Part shown: positions 25,784-35,549 of the stretch, piece by piece
Numbering within the stretch: the stretch's first letter is position 1
Layout of the letters: every line of letters starts with the position of its first letter
DNA from: Burkholderiales bacterium
Lineage (GTDB): Bacteria > Pseudomonadota > Gammaproteobacteria > Burkholderiales > Burkholderiaceae_C
DNA: 47,784 bases
Assembly (NCBI GenBank): GCA_016000195.1
Contig: JAECRO010000021.1
Location: 1 to 47,784, forward strand
Direction of reading: 5' to 3'
Notes under the pieces: generated by a model
Database searches by the model: none
The model's input: only the letters and a program-made list of their open reading frames with translations
Told to the model about the DNA's origin: nothing
Program-made: the position numbers and the translations under genes

Positions 25784-25840
25784 ACTGCCTGCCCGGCGGT
25801 GGGAAAATCGGGTGAACCAAGCCATCTCAGGGAGTTCACG

Positions 25841-27667
25841 ATGCCCAGCGCATTCAATTTTTCGGCGTCGCCGTTTGACTGCCTCACGCCGGACGAGCGG
25901 CGGCTGGTGCAGGACAGCGTCGATATCGCCTATTTCCCCCAGGGCGCCACCATTCTGGCGCCGGGTGCGCAGCCGACCCACCTGTTTGTCATCATCAAGG
26001 GCTTTGTCCAGCAGTTCGACGGCAATGAAGTCGTCACCACCTATGGCCCCGAAGACTGTTTCGATGGCCGGGGGCTGATGGCGGGCAAGGTCAGCAGCCG
26101 CTTCATGGCGGCGGAAGAAGTGGTGGCCTACCAGCTGGCCAAACAGGCGGTCAGCGACCTGATTGCCGGCAATGTCACCTTTGGCGCGCTGCTGTTCTCG
26201 GATTTGTCCAACAAGCTCAGCGCCCTGTCCGAGCGGCAAAGCCGGCACGAGTTGCAGTCGCTGACGATGGCGCGGGTCGATGAGGCTTTTGTGCGCACGC
26301 CGCATTTTGTCGATGCCGACATGTCGATTCTGGACGTGACCCGGCAGTTTCATGCGCTGCGCACCGCGACCTTGCTGGTGCGTGATTCGCGGGTAGCGCC
26401 GCCGGCCCTGGGCATTTTTACCCTCACCGGGCTGCAGCGGGCTATTCTGGACGGCACGCCGCTGGACCGCCTGGCCGTCAGGGGACTGACCAATTTTTCA
26501 CTGATCAAGGTGCGGCCCAGCGACCAGCTCGGCGATGCCCTGGCCGTCATGATCCGGCACAAGGTGCACCGGGTGGTGGTGGCCGAAGGCGAGCACATCA
26601 CCGGCGTGCTCGAAGCGCTGGATCTGTTCAGCTTTTTGTCGAATCACTCCTACCTCATCAGCGTCCAGATACTCGATGCCCCGGATGTGCCAGCCCTCAA
26701 GGTGGCGGCCGCGCAGATCACCCGGCTGATTGCGCTGCTGCAGCGCAGCGGCACGCATATCAACATGATTGCCCGCCTGGTGCAGGAACTCAATGCCAAG
26801 CTGTTCGAGCGCGCCTGGCAGCTGATTGCGCCGCCTGAGCTGGTGGCCAACAGCTGCCTGTTCGTGATGGGCAGCGAAGGCCGGGGCGAGCAGCTGCTCA
26901 AGACCGACCAGGACAACGGCCTGGTGCTGCGCGACGGCTACCAGCCGGCTTGCGATGTGGCTGCGGTGTGCCGGCGGTTTTCAGCGGCGCTGGCTGATTT
27001 CGGCTACCCGCCGTGTCCGGGCAACATCATGGTCAGCAACCCGCAGTGGTGCCAGAGCGTGACCGATTTCAGCCAGACGGCCCGCCTGTGGCTGATGGCG
27101 GCCACCACCGACGGCCTGATGGCGCTGGCCATCTTCCTAGATGCCCATGCGGTGTGCGGCGACCGCACGCTGTTAGACAAGGTGCGGGCGGCGGTGTATG
27201 ACATGCCCGCCGACAACGACGCCATGCTGGCCCGCTTCGCCTCGGCCATCAACGTCTTCGGCAGCAGCAGCGCCTGGTGGAACCGCCTGCTGTTCCGGGG
27301 CGACCCGGGCAAGGAAGCGCTGGACATCAAGAAGGCCGGCACCTTTCCGCTGGTGCATGGCGTGCGCAGCCTGGCGCTGGCCTACCATGTCAGCGCCACC
27401 TCGACCGTGGAGCGCGTCCAGGCCTTGGTGGCCGCCGGCCGGCTGCCTGAAAAACTGGCCGATGACCTGATCGACAGCCTGCATTTCTTCATGGGTCTGA
27501 AGCTGAAAATCGGCTTGCAGCAGCTTGAAACCGGCCATGCGGCATCGGACGAGATTGCGCTGGACAAGCTCAGCAGCCTGGACCGCGACTTGCTGAAAGA
27601 CACGCTGGGCGTGGTCAAGCAGTTCAAGGCCCTGCTGAACCAGCGCTTTCACCTGGAGGCAATGTGA
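25841..27667 (+). CDS. cNMP-binding/CBS-domain putative nucleotidyltransferase (DUF294)
   Basis: A 608-residue multidomain regulator. A cyclic-nucleotide-binding fold occupies about 1–140 (HLFVIIKGFVQQF, YGPEDCFDGRGL). Two CBS repeats follow at about 150–285 (VRPSDQLGDALAVMIRHKVH). Then comes a DUF294 GlnD-like nucleotidyltransferase with MGSEGRGEQLLKTDQDNG, where the GS and DxD-like pattern marks the active site, and a C-terminal DUF294 domain. ATG 25841 has GGGAG upstream. In other genomes such proteins sit with a DnaQ-like exonuclease, as here, and often with an acetate-type sodium symporter that is absent from this window. Confidence 0.88.
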   Translation: MPSAFNFSASPFDCLTPDERRLVQDSVDIAYFPQGATILAPGAQPTHLFVIIKGFVQQFDGNEVVTTYGPEDCFDGRGLMAGKVSSRFMAAEEVVAYQLAKQAVSDLIAGNVTFGALLFSDLSNKLSALSERQSRHELQSLTMARVDEAFVRTPHFVDADMSILDVTRQFHALRTATLLVRDSRVAPPALGIFTLTGLQRAILDGTPLDRLAVRGLTNFSLIKVRPSDQLGDALAVMIRHKVHRVVVAEGEHITGVLEALDLFSFLSNHSYLISVQILDAPDVPALKVAAAQITRLIALLQRSGTHINMIARLVQELNAKLFERAWQLIAPPELVANSCLFVMGSEGRGEQLLKTDQDNGLVLRDGYQPACDVAAVCRRFSAALADFGYPPCPGNIMVSNPQWCQSVTDFSQTARLWLMAATTDGLMALAIFLDAHAVCGDRTLLDKVRAAVYDMPADNDAMLARFASAINVFGSSSAWWNRLLFRGDPGKEALDIKKAGTFPLVHGVRSLALAYHVSATSTVERVQALVAAGRLPEKLADDLIDSLHFFMGLKLKIGLQQLETGHAASDEIALDKLSSLDRDLLKDTLGVVKQFKALLNQRFHLEAM

Positions 27668-28326
27668 GTGTCTTTGCCGGCCTGCCGCCTAGCCGCTGGT
27701 TCGCGGCGCTCAAGCGTGCATGGCTGCTCTACCACCTGGGCGACCCGCGCTTTCGCTTCATGTGGGACGCGGCGCCCGAGAACGAATGGGTGGCGCTGGA
27801 CTGCGAAACCACCGGGCTGAACGTCAGGAGCGACGACATCATCGCCATTGGCGCGGTGCGCATCCGGGGCAACCGCATCATGACCAGCGAGCGCCTGGAG
27901 CTGCTGGTGCGGCCCGAGAAGCGGCGCTTGAGCGCCGAAAGCGTGCGCGTGCATCGCCTGCGCGAGCAGGATGTGGCGCAAGGCATCAGTGCCGACGAGG
28001 CCATGATGAAGCTGATGTATTTCATCGGCAGCCGGCCGCTGGTGGGCTATTACCTGGAGTTTGACCTGGCCATGATCAACCGGGTGCTGTTCCCGATGCT
28101 CGGCATGGGCCTGCCCCAGCCCAAGATCGAAGTGTCTTCCTTGTATTACGACTACAAGTTCCAGCAGTTGCCCCCGCATGCGCAGGGCAGCGGGGCGATT
28201 GACCTGCGGTTTGAAAGCCTCATGAAGGATTTGGACCTTCCCGTCTGGTCGGCCCACGATGCCCTGAACGACGCCATCATGGCGGCGCTGGCTTTTTTGA
28301 AGCTGCGGCAGTTGCGGGCGGGGTGA
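27664..28326 (+). CDS. DnaQ-like 3'-5' exonuclease
   Basis: A 220-residue DEDD exonuclease. Exo I is VALDCETTGLN (Asp and Glu), Exo II is VGYYLEFDLAMIN (Asp), and Exo III is SAHDALNDAIMAAL (His and Asp), giving a DEDDh enzyme. It resembles the polymerase III epsilon family but lacks the C-terminal alpha-binding tail, so it is not the replicative proofreader. GTG 27664 overlaps the upstream stop, so the gene is coupled to the cNMP/CBS/DUF294 gene. It may act in that signalling unit, but its nucleic acid or nucleotide substrate is unknown. Confidence 0.88.
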   Translation: MSVFAGLPPSRWFAALKRAWLLYHLGDPRFRFMWDAAPENEWVALDCETTGLNVRSDDIIAIGAVRIRGNRIMTSERLELLVRPEKRRLSAESVRVHRLREQDVAQGISADEAMMKLMYFIGSRPLVGYYLEFDLAMINRVLFPMLGMGLPQPKIEVSSLYYDYKFQQLPPHAQGSGAIDLRFESLMKDLDLPVWSAHDALNDAIMAALAFLKLRQLRAG

Positions 28327-28449
28327 GGGGTTCGGTCGTTGTTGTTGGACTGTCGGCGCCGATTGAATATTGACCCCCCTGCCGTGATCTTGCCCCCGAA
28401 AAACGGACTCCATAGCTGATGGTTAAATTCAGACATTGGAGATTACGAA

Positions 28450-28566
28450 GTGAGCAAGAGGAAAGATGGACAAGCACGTGGGCAATACACGCTGGAACAC
28501 AAACTTGAGGCTGTCAGACGGGTCAAAGGTGGCCAGGCAGTACCAGTAACAGCCAAGATACTGTGA
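28450..28566 (+). pseudogene. Truncated transposase OrfA (5' fragment)
   Basis: From GTG 28450 the frame reads SKRKDGQARGQYTLEHKLEA and continues RRVKGGQAVPVTAKIL, the N-terminal helix-turn-helix of an IS3/IS911-type OrfA. It is cut after 38 codons, exactly where the terminal inverted repeat of another IS begins (28564). The stretch 28327–28449 before it shows no gene. Confidence 0.75.
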
Positions 28567-28602
28567 AGTGGACCCCATCATCAAGACAAACCCGACGGTA
28601 GT

Positions 28603-29610
28603 TTAAGTTGCACCCGATTTCACACAGCTGGACGGCGCTGCCCCGGTTTTTGTATTCTGCATTACTGACTCATTTTCCATCCTGACTTCCCCGAACTCAG
28701 TCGCCGTGGAGCGAAGCGCAATGGGGAATCCCGGATTTCTTTGCGGTGATCCGTACTTGTCCACAATCATCGCACCGCCCCCGACTGAGCTTGTATGCAC
28801 CGCATCTGGTGTTTGATTTCCCAGCGCCTGGTGCGGTCGCTCGCCGTTGTAGAACGCAAAGTATTTCGTCAGACCCATCAGCAACTCACCCATGGATGCG
28901 TAGCCATTGAGGTACACGTCTTCGTGCTTGACGCTGCGCCATAGCCGCTCGACAAAGATGTTGTCAAACGCACGGCCCCGCCCATCCATGCTGATGGTGA
29001 CCCCTTCGCGCTTGAGCACCCCAGTGAAGGCCTCGCTGGTGAATTGCGTGCCCTGGTCGCTGTTGAACACTTCGGGCTTGCCATGCGCGCGCATGGCATC
29101 TTCCAGGCAGTCCACGCAGAACAGCGCCTCCATGGTGTTGCTGATGCGCCAACTCAAGACCCGGCGGGAGTACCAGTCGATGATGGCCACCAGGTAGGCA
29201 AAGCCACTGGCCAGACGGATGTAGGTGATGTCGGTGCTCCAGACCTGATTGACGCGCACCACCGGCACGCCACGCAAGAGATACGGGTACACCTTGTGCT
29301 GTGGGTGCGCCCAACTGGTGTTGGGGCCTGGCGCCATGCCCGCCAGGCCCATTACGCGCATCAGTCGCTGCGCCCGCTTGCGGTTGACCCGGTGGCCACA
29401 GCGCCCCAAGTACACCACCATCTTGCGGCTGCCGTAAAACGGATGGCGGGTGTATTCCTCGTCGATCAGGCGTTTGAGCACCTCGTCATGCTCGTCAGGT
29501 GACTTGGGCTTGCGCTGGGCATAGACGGTGCCGCGTGCGACACCGACCAGTACACATTGGCGCTTTTGCGTTACCTCGGCATGCATGCCGATCCAGCTGC
29601 GTCGCGTCAT
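28603..29610 (-). CDS. IS3-family transposase OrfB (DDE integrase)
   Basis: A 335-residue transposase. An N-terminal HTH_21 region (KRLIDEEYTRHPFYGSRKM) is followed by the rve core. The DDE triad is visible as Asp in WSTDITYI, Asp in VFNSDQGTQF and Glu in NIFVERLWRS, followed by the Lys of SVKHEDVYL. The last 45 residues extend past the usual end of the domain into the terminal region of the IS. It overlaps OrfA by 4 bases; the native enzyme may be an OrfAB fusion made by frameshifting. All catalytic residues are present, so the element may be active. Confidence 0.92.
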   Translation of the reverse strand: MTRRSWIGMHAEVTQKRQCVLVGVARGTVYAQRKPKSPDEHDEVLKRLIDEEYTRHPFYGSRKMVVYLGRCGHRVNRKRAQRLMRVMGLAGMAPGPNTSWAHPQHKVYPYLLRGVPVVRVNQVWSTDITYIRLASGFAYLVAIIDWYSRRVLSWRISNTMEALFCVDCLEDAMRAHGKPEVFNSDQGTQFTSEAFTGVLKREGVTISMDGRGRAFDNIFVERLWRSVKHEDVYLNGYASMGELLMGLTKYFAFYNGERPHQALGNQTPDAVHTSSVGGGAMIVDKYGSPQRNPGFPIALRSTATEFGEVRMENESVMQNTKTGAAPSSCVKSGAT

Positions 29611-29906
29611 GGCAGGCTGATCCCGGACTTTTTTTTGAGCCAGTCGAGTTCCATCTTCAGGCGCCCGATCTCGCCGTACAGCCGATCCGGGGCGCTGTGC
29701 GCGGCAATGGGCTGGGGGCCGCGCTTGCCTTCAAACAGGGTCTTGGCCTGGGTCTGTATCTCGCGCTTCCATTGGCCCACTTGCACCGGATGGACTGCGT
29801 ATTCCTGGGCGATCTGGTTGACCGTCTTCACCCCACGTACCGCTTCCAGTCCTACCTTGGCTTTGAATTCTGGTAGGTGGGTGTTGCGCTTCTTTGTTTC
29901 ACTCAT
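29607..29906 (-). CDS. IS3-family transposase OrfA
   Basis: A 99-residue protein with a helix-turn-helix of the HTH_Tnp_1 type at about residues 10–55 (FKAKVGLEAVRGVKTVNQIA) and a C-terminal leucine-zipper-like helix (LYGEIGRLKMELDWLKKK) for dimerisation. It binds the IS ends. It is the first gene of the IS on the minus strand. Confidence 0.9.
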   Translation of the reverse strand: MSETKKRNTHLPEFKAKVGLEAVRGVKTVNQIAQEYAVHPVQVGQWKREIQTQAKTLFEGKRGPQPIAAHSAPDRLYGEIGRLKMELDWLKKKSGISLP

Positions 29907-29997
29907 GATTTACCCTTTTCTTTGGACAGTGCCACTTAAACTGCTGTCTCAAATTCGGGGTCCACTTCAGGCTTTATGCCAAGAGTTCCCACTTATC

Positions 29998-30036
29998 GCG
30001 CTGTTCAAAATTTCGGGGCCACTTCTGAGGAAACAC
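29998..30036. mobile_element. Probable leftover end of a related IS
   Basis: AAATTTCGGGGCCACTTCTGA at about 30007–30027 resembles the right end of the neighbouring IS (AATTCGGGGTCCACTTCA) but is not the same. It suggests the remains of a second related element, perhaps the one whose OrfA fragment lies at 28450. No gene is seen between 29970 and 30100. Confidence 0.4.
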
Positions 30037-30100
30037 TATGAAGCCCGCAAGGTGGCCAAAGAAAGTCAACGAAGTGGTTTGGATAAATAAAAGACAGACA

Positions 30101-30128
30101 AAAAAAAGCCCACTGAAGTGGGCTTTTT
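30101..30128 (-). terminator. Rho-independent terminator of the ribosomal/tRNA unit
   Basis: GCCCACT (30108–30114) pairs with AGTGGGC (30117–30123), extended by A/T pairs; read on the minus strand it ends in a run of T. It follows the tRNA by about 25 bases and would end the transcript of the alpha operon and tRNA-Met. Confidence 0.85.
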
Positions 30129-30152
30129 GTACTGATTTTTACAACCAGATGT

Positions 30153-30229
<77 letters not shown>

Positions 30230-30247
30230 GTATGCATTGATTGTAGC

Positions 30248-30649
30248 TTACTTTGCAGCAGCTGCGTCAGATTTAATTTCTTCCGAAACATCAGGGCGGT
30301 CAACCAGCTCAACCAAGGCCATAGGTGCATTGTCACCAACGCGGAAACCCATCTTCAAGATACGGGTGTAACCGCCTGGACGGGTCTGATAGCGTGGGCC
30401 AAGTTCGGCAAACAGCTTGACGACCATGTCACGATCGCGAAGGCGGTCAAACGCCAGGCGCTTGTTGGCCAAAGTTGGGGTTTTGGCCAGGGTGATCATG
30501 GGCTCAACCACGCGGCGAAGTTCTTTGGCTTTTGGCAGCGTGGTCTTGATGGCTTCGTGCTGGAGCAACGAATTCATCATGTTGCGCAACATGGCGAGTC
30601 GGTGCTCGCTGGTGCGGTTTAATTTACGTAGTCCGTGTCCGTGTCGCAT
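30248..30649 (-). CDS. rplQ: 50S ribosomal protein L17
   Basis: A 133-residue L17 with the family N-terminus [20 protein letters not shown] and the [17 protein letters not shown] region. It binds 23S rRNA near the exit tunnel. It is the last protein gene of the alpha operon, after rpoA. The C-terminus ends in a short Ala/Lys tail. ATG 30649 is the canonical start. Confidence 0.97.
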   Translation of the reverse strand: MRHGHGLRKLNRTSEHRLAMLRNMMNSLLQHEAIKTTLPKAKELRRVVEPMITLAKTPTLANKRLAFDRLRDRDMVVKLFAELGPRYQTRPGGYTRILKMGFRVGDNAPMALVELVDRPDVSEEIKSDAAAAK

Positions 30650-30732
30650 AGTGCTTCCTTTATGTAATATCGAAGCAGCCGTATCAGGTACTGCCCGTGC
30701 ACTTTCCCATCGAAAGACGAGAGTTTTAAATA

Positions 30733-31725
30733 TCAGCGCTTGTCAAGGCCGGCAGGAGGCCAGCTTTCAAGACGCATTCCCAGTGTCAGGCCGCGAGAGG
30801 CCAATACTTCCTTTATCTCATTGAGAGATTTCCGTCCCAGATTGGGAGTCTTGAGCAGCTCATTTTCGGTGCGCTGGATCAGATCGCCAATGTAGTAGAT
30901 ATTTTCCGCCTTCAGGCAGTTGGCCGAACGCACTGTCAGTTCAAGCTCATCGACCGGACGCAGCAAAATCGGATCGAATTGCTGTGAACTGCGTGGCGCA
31001 GGATCATTGATGATTGCACCCAGCTCGTTGCCTTCCAACTGGGCAAATACAGCCAGCTGCTCAACAAGTATCTTGGCCGAGGCACGCACCGCATCTTCTG
31101 CCGTCACAGCACCATTGGTTTCAATTTCCAGAACCAGCTTGTCCAGGTCCGTACGCTGTTCAACACGGGCGCTTTCAACAATGTAGCTGACGCGCTTCAC
31201 CGGAGAAAAAGAAGCATCCAGAACAATGCGGCCAATTGACTTTGGCGACTCGTCACCATAACGGCGAACGTTGCCAGGCACATAGCCGCGGCCGTTCTCA
31301 ACCTTGATCTGCATGTCAATCTTGCCGCCGTGCGACAAGTTCATGATCACATGGTCTGGATTGACAATTTCGACATCGTGGGGAGTCTGGATGTCAGCAG
31401 CAGTTATCGGACCTTCGCCATCTTTGCGGAGGCTCAAAGTCACTTCATCGCGGTTGTGCAGTTTGAAAACCACACCCTTGAGGTTCAACAAAATGTTGAC
31501 AACATCTTCCTGAACACCGTCAATCGAGGAGTACTCGTGCAAAACGCCAGCGATAGTCACTTCAGTTGCAGCATGACCCACCATGGATGACAGCAGTACA
31601 CGACGCAGCGCGTTGCCCAGCGTATGGCCATAGCCACGCTCGAAAGGCTCGAGAGTCACCTTGGCGCGGTTTGCGCCAAGCTGCTCAACATTGATAGTTT
31701 TTGGTTTTAACAAATTAGTCTGCAT
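30733..31725 (-). CDS. rpoA: RNA polymerase alpha subunit
   Basis: A 330-residue alpha subunit. The N-terminal dimerisation domain has the [18 protein letters not shown] signature near residue 30. A linker around 235–250 leads to the C-terminal domain, whose UP-element/activator surface is in [17 protein letters not shown] (Arg-Ser-Ala-Asn-Cys-Leu) and [13 protein letters not shown]. Length is normal for betaproteobacteria. It lies between rpsD and rplQ as expected. Confidence 0.98.
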   Translation of the reverse strand: MQTNLLKPKTINVEQLGANRAKVTLEPFERGYGHTLGNALRRVLLSSMVGHAATEVTIAGVLHEYSSIDGVQEDVVNILLNLKGVVFKLHNRDEVTLSLRKDGEGPITAADIQTPHDVEIVNPDHVIMNLSHGGKIDMQIKVENGRGYVPGNVRRYGDESPKSIGRIVLDASFSPVKRVSYIVESARVEQRTDLDKLVLEIETNGAVTAEDAVRASAKILVEQLAVFAQLEGNELGAIINDPAPRSSQQFDPILLRPVDELELTVRSANCLKAENIYYIGDLIQRTENELLKTPNLGRKSLNEIKEVLASRGLTLGMRLESWPPAGLDKR

Positions 31726-31819
31726 GCAGTCTTCCTCTCAATACCCTCGGCTCGTTACACCGATAAGGCTGGCGAAGCACACCTGGCGGCACAGCAAGCG
31801 TGCCGCCAGGAACGGAAAA

Positions 31820-32443
31820 TTAACGTGAGTACAACTCGACGATCAACGATTCGTTGATGTCGGCAGCAAATTCATCACGATCAGGCACTTTCTTGAAGGT
31901 ACCTTCACCTTTGTCAGCATTGACATCCACCCAGGCTGGCAAGCCAACCTGCTTGGCCAACTCAAGCGCTTCGGCAATACGCGTCTGCTTCTTGGACTTG
32001 TCGCGCACGGCGATCACATCACCGGCCTTGACCATGTAAGACGGAATGTTCACCGACTGACCATTGACGGTCATGGCCTTGTGGGAAACCAGCTGACGCG
32101 CTTCAGCGCGGGTCGAACCGAAGCCCATGCGGTAAACCACATTGTCCAGACGCGATTCCAGCACCGACAGCAAATTGGCGCCGGTGTTGCCACGGCGGCG
32201 GTCAGCTTCTTCAAAGTAGCGGCGAAACTGCTTTTCGAGCACGCCGTACATACGCTTGACCTTCTGCTTTTCACGCAGTTGCAGACCGTAGTCGGAAGTG
32301 CGCGTACCGGAAGTACGGCCATGCTGACCCGGCTTGGAGTCGAATTTTGCCTTGTCGCTGATGGAGCGACGGGCACTTTTCAGAAAAAGATCGGTGCCTT
32401 CACGGCGTGATAGTTTGGCCTTGGGGCCGAGGTAACGTGCCAC
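31820..32443 (-). CDS. rpsD: 30S ribosomal protein S4
   Basis: A 207-residue S4, starting GTG (read as [20 protein letters not shown]). It includes the S4 RNA-binding fold with [20 protein letters not shown]. It nucleates 30S assembly and in enteric bacteria represses the alpha operon by binding the rpsM leader. An unusually long 130-base spacer with no open frame of note separates it from rpsK. Confidence 0.97.
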   Translation of the reverse strand: MARYLGPKAKLSRREGTDLFLKSARRSISDKAKFDSKPGQHGRTSGTRTSDYGLQLREKQKVKRMYGVLEKQFRRYFEEADRRRGNTGANLLSVLESRLDNVVYRMGFGSTRAEARQLVSHKAMTVNGQSVNIPSYMVKAGDVIAVRDKSKKQTRIAEALELAKQVGLPAWVDVNADKGEGTFKKVPDRDEFAADINESLIVELYSR

Positions 32444-32573
32444 TTGAATATCCTTTTGTCATCTGCTGCAATTTCTGCAGGAGCCTTCGGCGTGAGCCTA
32501 GCGGCGGTGGGCTTGGTGAAAATGCTGGCGCCCGACCGCCTGCTGAGCAAGCGGCCGGGCGAAACAGCACGAT

Positions 32574-32978
32574 TTAAATGCGACGACGCTTTTGTGGGCG
32601 GCAGCCGTTGTGCGGAACCGGTGTCACGTCAGCAATCGAATTGATTCGAATGCCAAGTGCGCCCAATGCACGAACAGAAGATTCACGTCCAGGACCAGGA
32701 CCCTTGATTTCGACATCAAGGTTCTTGATACCTTGCTCGATGGCAGCGCGACCGGCTACTTCAGAAGCAACCTGTGCGGCAAAAGGCGTCGATTTGCGCG
32801 AACCCTTGAAACCTTGACCACCAGATGATGCCCATGACAAGGCATTACCCTGGCGATCGGTGATCGTGATGATGGTATTGTTGAAAGAAGCATGGACGTG
32901 GGCAATGCCGTCGGCCACGTTCTTGCGAACTTTTTTGCGAACACGCTGTGCAGCGCTGTTATTGGGTGATTTTGCCAT
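32574..32978 (-). CDS. rpsK: 30S ribosomal protein S11
   Basis: A 134-residue S11 with the family segments [20 protein letters not shown] and [17 protein letters not shown] at the C-terminus. It binds the platform of the 30S subunit near the 3' end of 16S rRNA. It starts 13 bases after rpsM ends. Confidence 0.97.
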   Translation of the reverse strand: MAKSPNNSAAQRVRKKVRKNVADGIAHVHASFNNTIITITDRQGNALSWASSGGQGFKGSRKSTPFAAQVASEVAGRAAIEQGIKNLDVEIKGPGPGRESSVRALGALGIRINSIADVTPVPHNGCRPQKRRRI

Positions 32979-32991
32979 GACGGTCTCTCAA

Positions 32992-33357
32992 TTATTTCTT
33001 CAAAGACGCAGCGGCCTTACGCGGACCCTTGCGGGTACGTGCGTTTGTCCGGGTGCGTTGGCCACGCATGGGCAAGCCGCGCCGATGGCGAAAGCCACGG
33101 TAGCAGCCGATGTCCATCAGGCGTTTGATGTTCATCGTGGTTTCACGACGCAAATCGCCTTCGATGGTGAACTGAGCGATATGGTCCCGGATTTTTTCCA
33201 GGTCACTGTCAGTCAGATCTTTAATTTTCTTGGCGTAGTCAATTTCACAGGCTTCGCAAATTTTGCGAGCGCGAGTGCGACCAATGCCAAAAATTGCAGT
33301 CAAACCGATTTCGGCGTGCTTCTGCGGCGGAATGTTGATACCAGCGATACGTGCCAT
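32992..33357 (-). CDS. rpsM: 30S ribosomal protein S13
   Basis: A 121-residue S13 opening [20 protein letters not shown] with the H2TH region ([15 protein letters not shown]) and the basic C-terminal tail [15 protein letters not shown] that reaches toward tRNA. It is the first long gene of the alpha operon, following rpmJ. Confidence 0.97.
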   Translation of the reverse strand: MARIAGINIPPQKHAEIGLTAIFGIGRTRARKICEACEIDYAKKIKDLTDSDLEKIRDHIAQFTIEGDLRRETTMNIKRLMDIGCYRGFRHRRGLPMRGQRTRTNARTRKGPRKAAASLKK

Positions 33358-33382
33358 GTGCGTCCTCTAAATCTCTTAAAAA

Positions 33383-33496
33383 TCAGCCTTGACGCTGTTT
33401 GTGACGTGGATCTGTGCAGATCACGCGGACAACGCCCTTGCGACGGATGATTTTGCAGTTGCGGCAAATTTTCTTGACCGAAGCTGAAACTCTCAT
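33383..33496 (-). CDS. rpmJ: 50S ribosomal protein L36
   Basis: A 37-residue zinc-type (C+) L36: [20 protein letters not shown], then a second half with the third Cys and final His of the CCCH zinc ribbon. It lies between secY and rpsM. In many relatives infA precedes it, but the 85 bases between secY and rpmJ hold no infA. Confidence 0.95.
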   Translation of the reverse strand: MRVSASVKKICRNCKIIRRKGVVRVICTDPRHKQRQG

Positions 33497-33581
33497 TTTT
33501 TTCTCCTAAACTTTCACTCTGTGCTTACTTGGAACGGAACACACCATGTGCTCGCGATAAATCGTCAAGTCAATCAGGACA

Positions 33582-34889
33582 TCATGTCTTGAAGTTGGCT
33601 TTTTTCAGCAACGACTCATACTGCTGCGACATCATGTAGTTCTGAACCTGAGCCATGAAATCCATAGTGACCACAACAATAATCATCAACGACGTTCCAC
33701 CAAAATAAAACGGTACGTTGTACTTCAAAATCAGAAACTCGGGCAGTAAACATACGAAGGTGATGTAAACCGCGCCTGCCAACGTCAGGCGGACCAGAAT
33801 CTTGTCGATGTAGCGTGCCGTTTGATCACCCGGACGAATTCCCGGAATGAACGCCCCGCTCTTTTTCAGGTTGTCTGCAGTTTCACGGCTGTTAAATACC
33901 AAAGCCGTGTAAAAGAAACAGAAAAAGATTATCGCACTGGCGTACAGCATCACATAAATCGGCTGGCCTGGTGTCAGCGTGCTGGCGATGTCTTTCAACC
34001 AGCGCATGCTTTCACCCGTGCTGAACCACCCCACCACCGTTGCGGGCAGCAAAATAATCGAGGAAGCAAAAATGGGAGGAATTACGCCCGCCATATTCAG
34101 CTTCAACGGCAAATGCGACGACTGTCCACCATAAACTTTATTGCCGACCTGTCGCCTGGCATAGTTCACAAGAATCTTGCGCTGGCCCCGCTCAACAAAT
34201 ACAACAAAGTACGTCACCAGAACAATAACAGCGACGATCACGATGGCAATCAGGATGCTCATTGCACCGGTGCGCACCAGCTCCAGCAACCCACCCAATG
34301 CACTTGGCAAGCCTGCAGCAATACCAGCAAAGATCAGAATGGAGATGCCGTTGCCCAAGCCGCGCTCGGTAATCTGCTCACCCAGCCACATCAGGAACAT
34401 CGTTCCGGCTGTCAGACTGAACACTGCAGTCATTCTGAAACCGAAACCAGGCATCAACACCAAGCCAGGCGAGCTTTCGAGCGCCACAGCAATACCCATG
34501 GACTGGAACAAGGCAAGCCCCAGTGTTCCGTACCGCGTGTATTGCGTGATCTTGCGCCGTCCACTTTCACCTTCTTTTTTCATCTGTTCGAATGTGGGAA
34601 CCACATACGTCAGCAGTTGCATGATGATGGAGGCCGAGATGTAAGGCATGATGCCCAAGGCAAATACCGTAAATCTTGACAACGCACCACCAGAGAACAT
34701 ATTGAACAAGTTCAATATGCCACCCTGCTGTCCCTTGAACAGTTCCTTCAATTGACCTGGGTCAATGCCTGGGACTGGAATGTGCGCACCAACACGGTAC
34801 ACGACCAGTGCCAGCAGCAAGAACACAAGCCTGTTGCGCAAGTCGCCGAACTTGCCGGTTTTTGCAATTTGAGCCGAGTTGGTTGCCAC
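33582..34889 (-). CDS. secY: Protein translocase subunit SecY
   Basis: A 435-residue inner-membrane protein with the expected ten transmembrane helices. Landmarks are the plug region ([20 protein letters not shown] after TM1) and the cytoplasmic loops with [17 protein letters not shown] and [20 protein letters not shown]. It forms the SecYEG channel. The start is GTG 34889. It lies within the spc operon between rplO and rpmJ. Confidence 0.97.
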   Translation of the reverse strand: MATNSAQIAKTGKFGDLRNRLVFLLLALVVYRVGAHIPVPGIDPGQLKELFKGQQGGILNLFNMFSGGALSRFTVFALGIMPYISASIIMQLLTYVVPTFEQMKKEGESGRRKITQYTRYGTLGLALFQSMGIAVALESSPGLVLMPGFGFRMTAVFSLTAGTMFLMWLGEQITERGLGNGISILIFAGIAAGLPSALGGLLELVRTGAMSILIAIVIVAVIVLVTYFVVFVERGQRKILVNYARRQVGNKVYGGQSSHLPLKLNMAGVIPPIFASSIILLPATVVGWFSTGESMRWLKDIASTLTPGQPIYVMLYASAIIFFCFFYTALVFNSRETADNLKKSGAFIPGIRPGDQTARYIDKILVRLTLAGAVYITFVCLLPEFLILKYNVPFYFGGTSLMIIVVVTMDFMAQVQNYMMSQQYESLLKKANFKT

Positions 34890-34908
34890 TGATTGCTTCC
34901 GTCAAGTA

Positions 34909-35340
34909 TTAAGCAATGGAGCCGCCAGCGGCTTCAATAATGGTCTTGGCACTTGCCGTGGCAGAAATACCCGTCAGCTTGATCGCCAATGACAGCGTTC
35001 CAGTGTTGATGACCTTGACATTCTTGGCAATTTGACCAACGAGGCCAGATTGTTTCAGCGTCAACAGGTCTACCTCGGCCAGACCAAGCTGTTCCAGTGC
35101 CGTGAGAGTGACCTCAGCATTGAATTTCAGCAGGTGTGACTTGAAACCACGCTTGGGCAAGCGACGCTGCATAGGCATTTGACCGCCTTCGAAGCCTACC
35201 TTGTGATAGCCGCCCGAACGGGATTTTTGTCCCTTGTGACCACGGCCGGCCGTTTTACCCAAGCCAGAGCCGATGCCGCGCCCCACACGCCGCTTGGCAT
35301 GTTTGGCGCCCTGGCTAGGCTTGATTGTGTTCAATTCCAT
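34909..35340 (-). CDS. rplO: 50S ribosomal protein L15
   Basis: A 143-residue L15. The N-terminal Gly/Arg-rich extension ([20 protein letters not shown]) threads into 23S rRNA, and the C-terminal globular domain follows. It sits between rpmD and secY, the standard spc order. Confidence 0.97.
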   Translation of the reverse strand: MELNTIKPSQGAKHAKRRVGRGIGSGLGKTAGRGHKGQKSRSGGYHKVGFEGGQMPMQRRLPKRGFKSHLLKFNAEVTLTALEQLGLAEVDLLTLKQSGLVGQIAKNVKVINTGTLSLAIKLTGISATASAKTIIEAAGGSIA

Positions 35341-35353
35341 TTGAATCTCCCGC

Positions 35354-35536
35354 TCAGATAATCTTGACCAGATAACTGATCTTGTTGATCATGCCGCGCA
35401 CTGCGGGCGTGTCCTGCAATTCGCTGACGCTGTTGACGCCACGCAGGCCCAGGCCGCGCACGGTAGCACGATGGGATTCCTGAGTGCCAATCGGGCTGCG
35501 AACCAGCTGGACTTTTACTTTGGTTTCTTGGGTCAT
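35354..35536 (-). CDS. rpmD: 50S ribosomal protein L30
   Basis: A 60-residue L30 beginning [20 protein letters not shown], with [20 protein letters not shown] and the final SYLV segment. ATG 35536 follows rpsE by 13 bases; longer frames upstream are an overlap with rpsE. Confidence 0.95.
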   Translation of the reverse strand: MTQETKVKVQLVRSPIGTQESHRATVRGLGLRGVNSVSELQDTPAVRGMINKISYLVKII

Positions 35537-35549
35537 TTCACTGTCCGCC

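Larger units (their letters stand above)
28564..29969. mobile_element. IS3-family insertion sequence
   Basis: A 1406-bp element bounded by TGAAGTGGACCCC at 28564–28576 and its exact reverse complement at 29957–29969. Further subterminal similarity is visible (AGTTTAAGT near both ends). It encodes OrfA and OrfB on the minus strand. I find no matching 3–4 bp direct repeat at its borders, so the flanks may have been rearranged after insertion. It lies inside the remains of another transposase gene. Confidence 0.88.
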
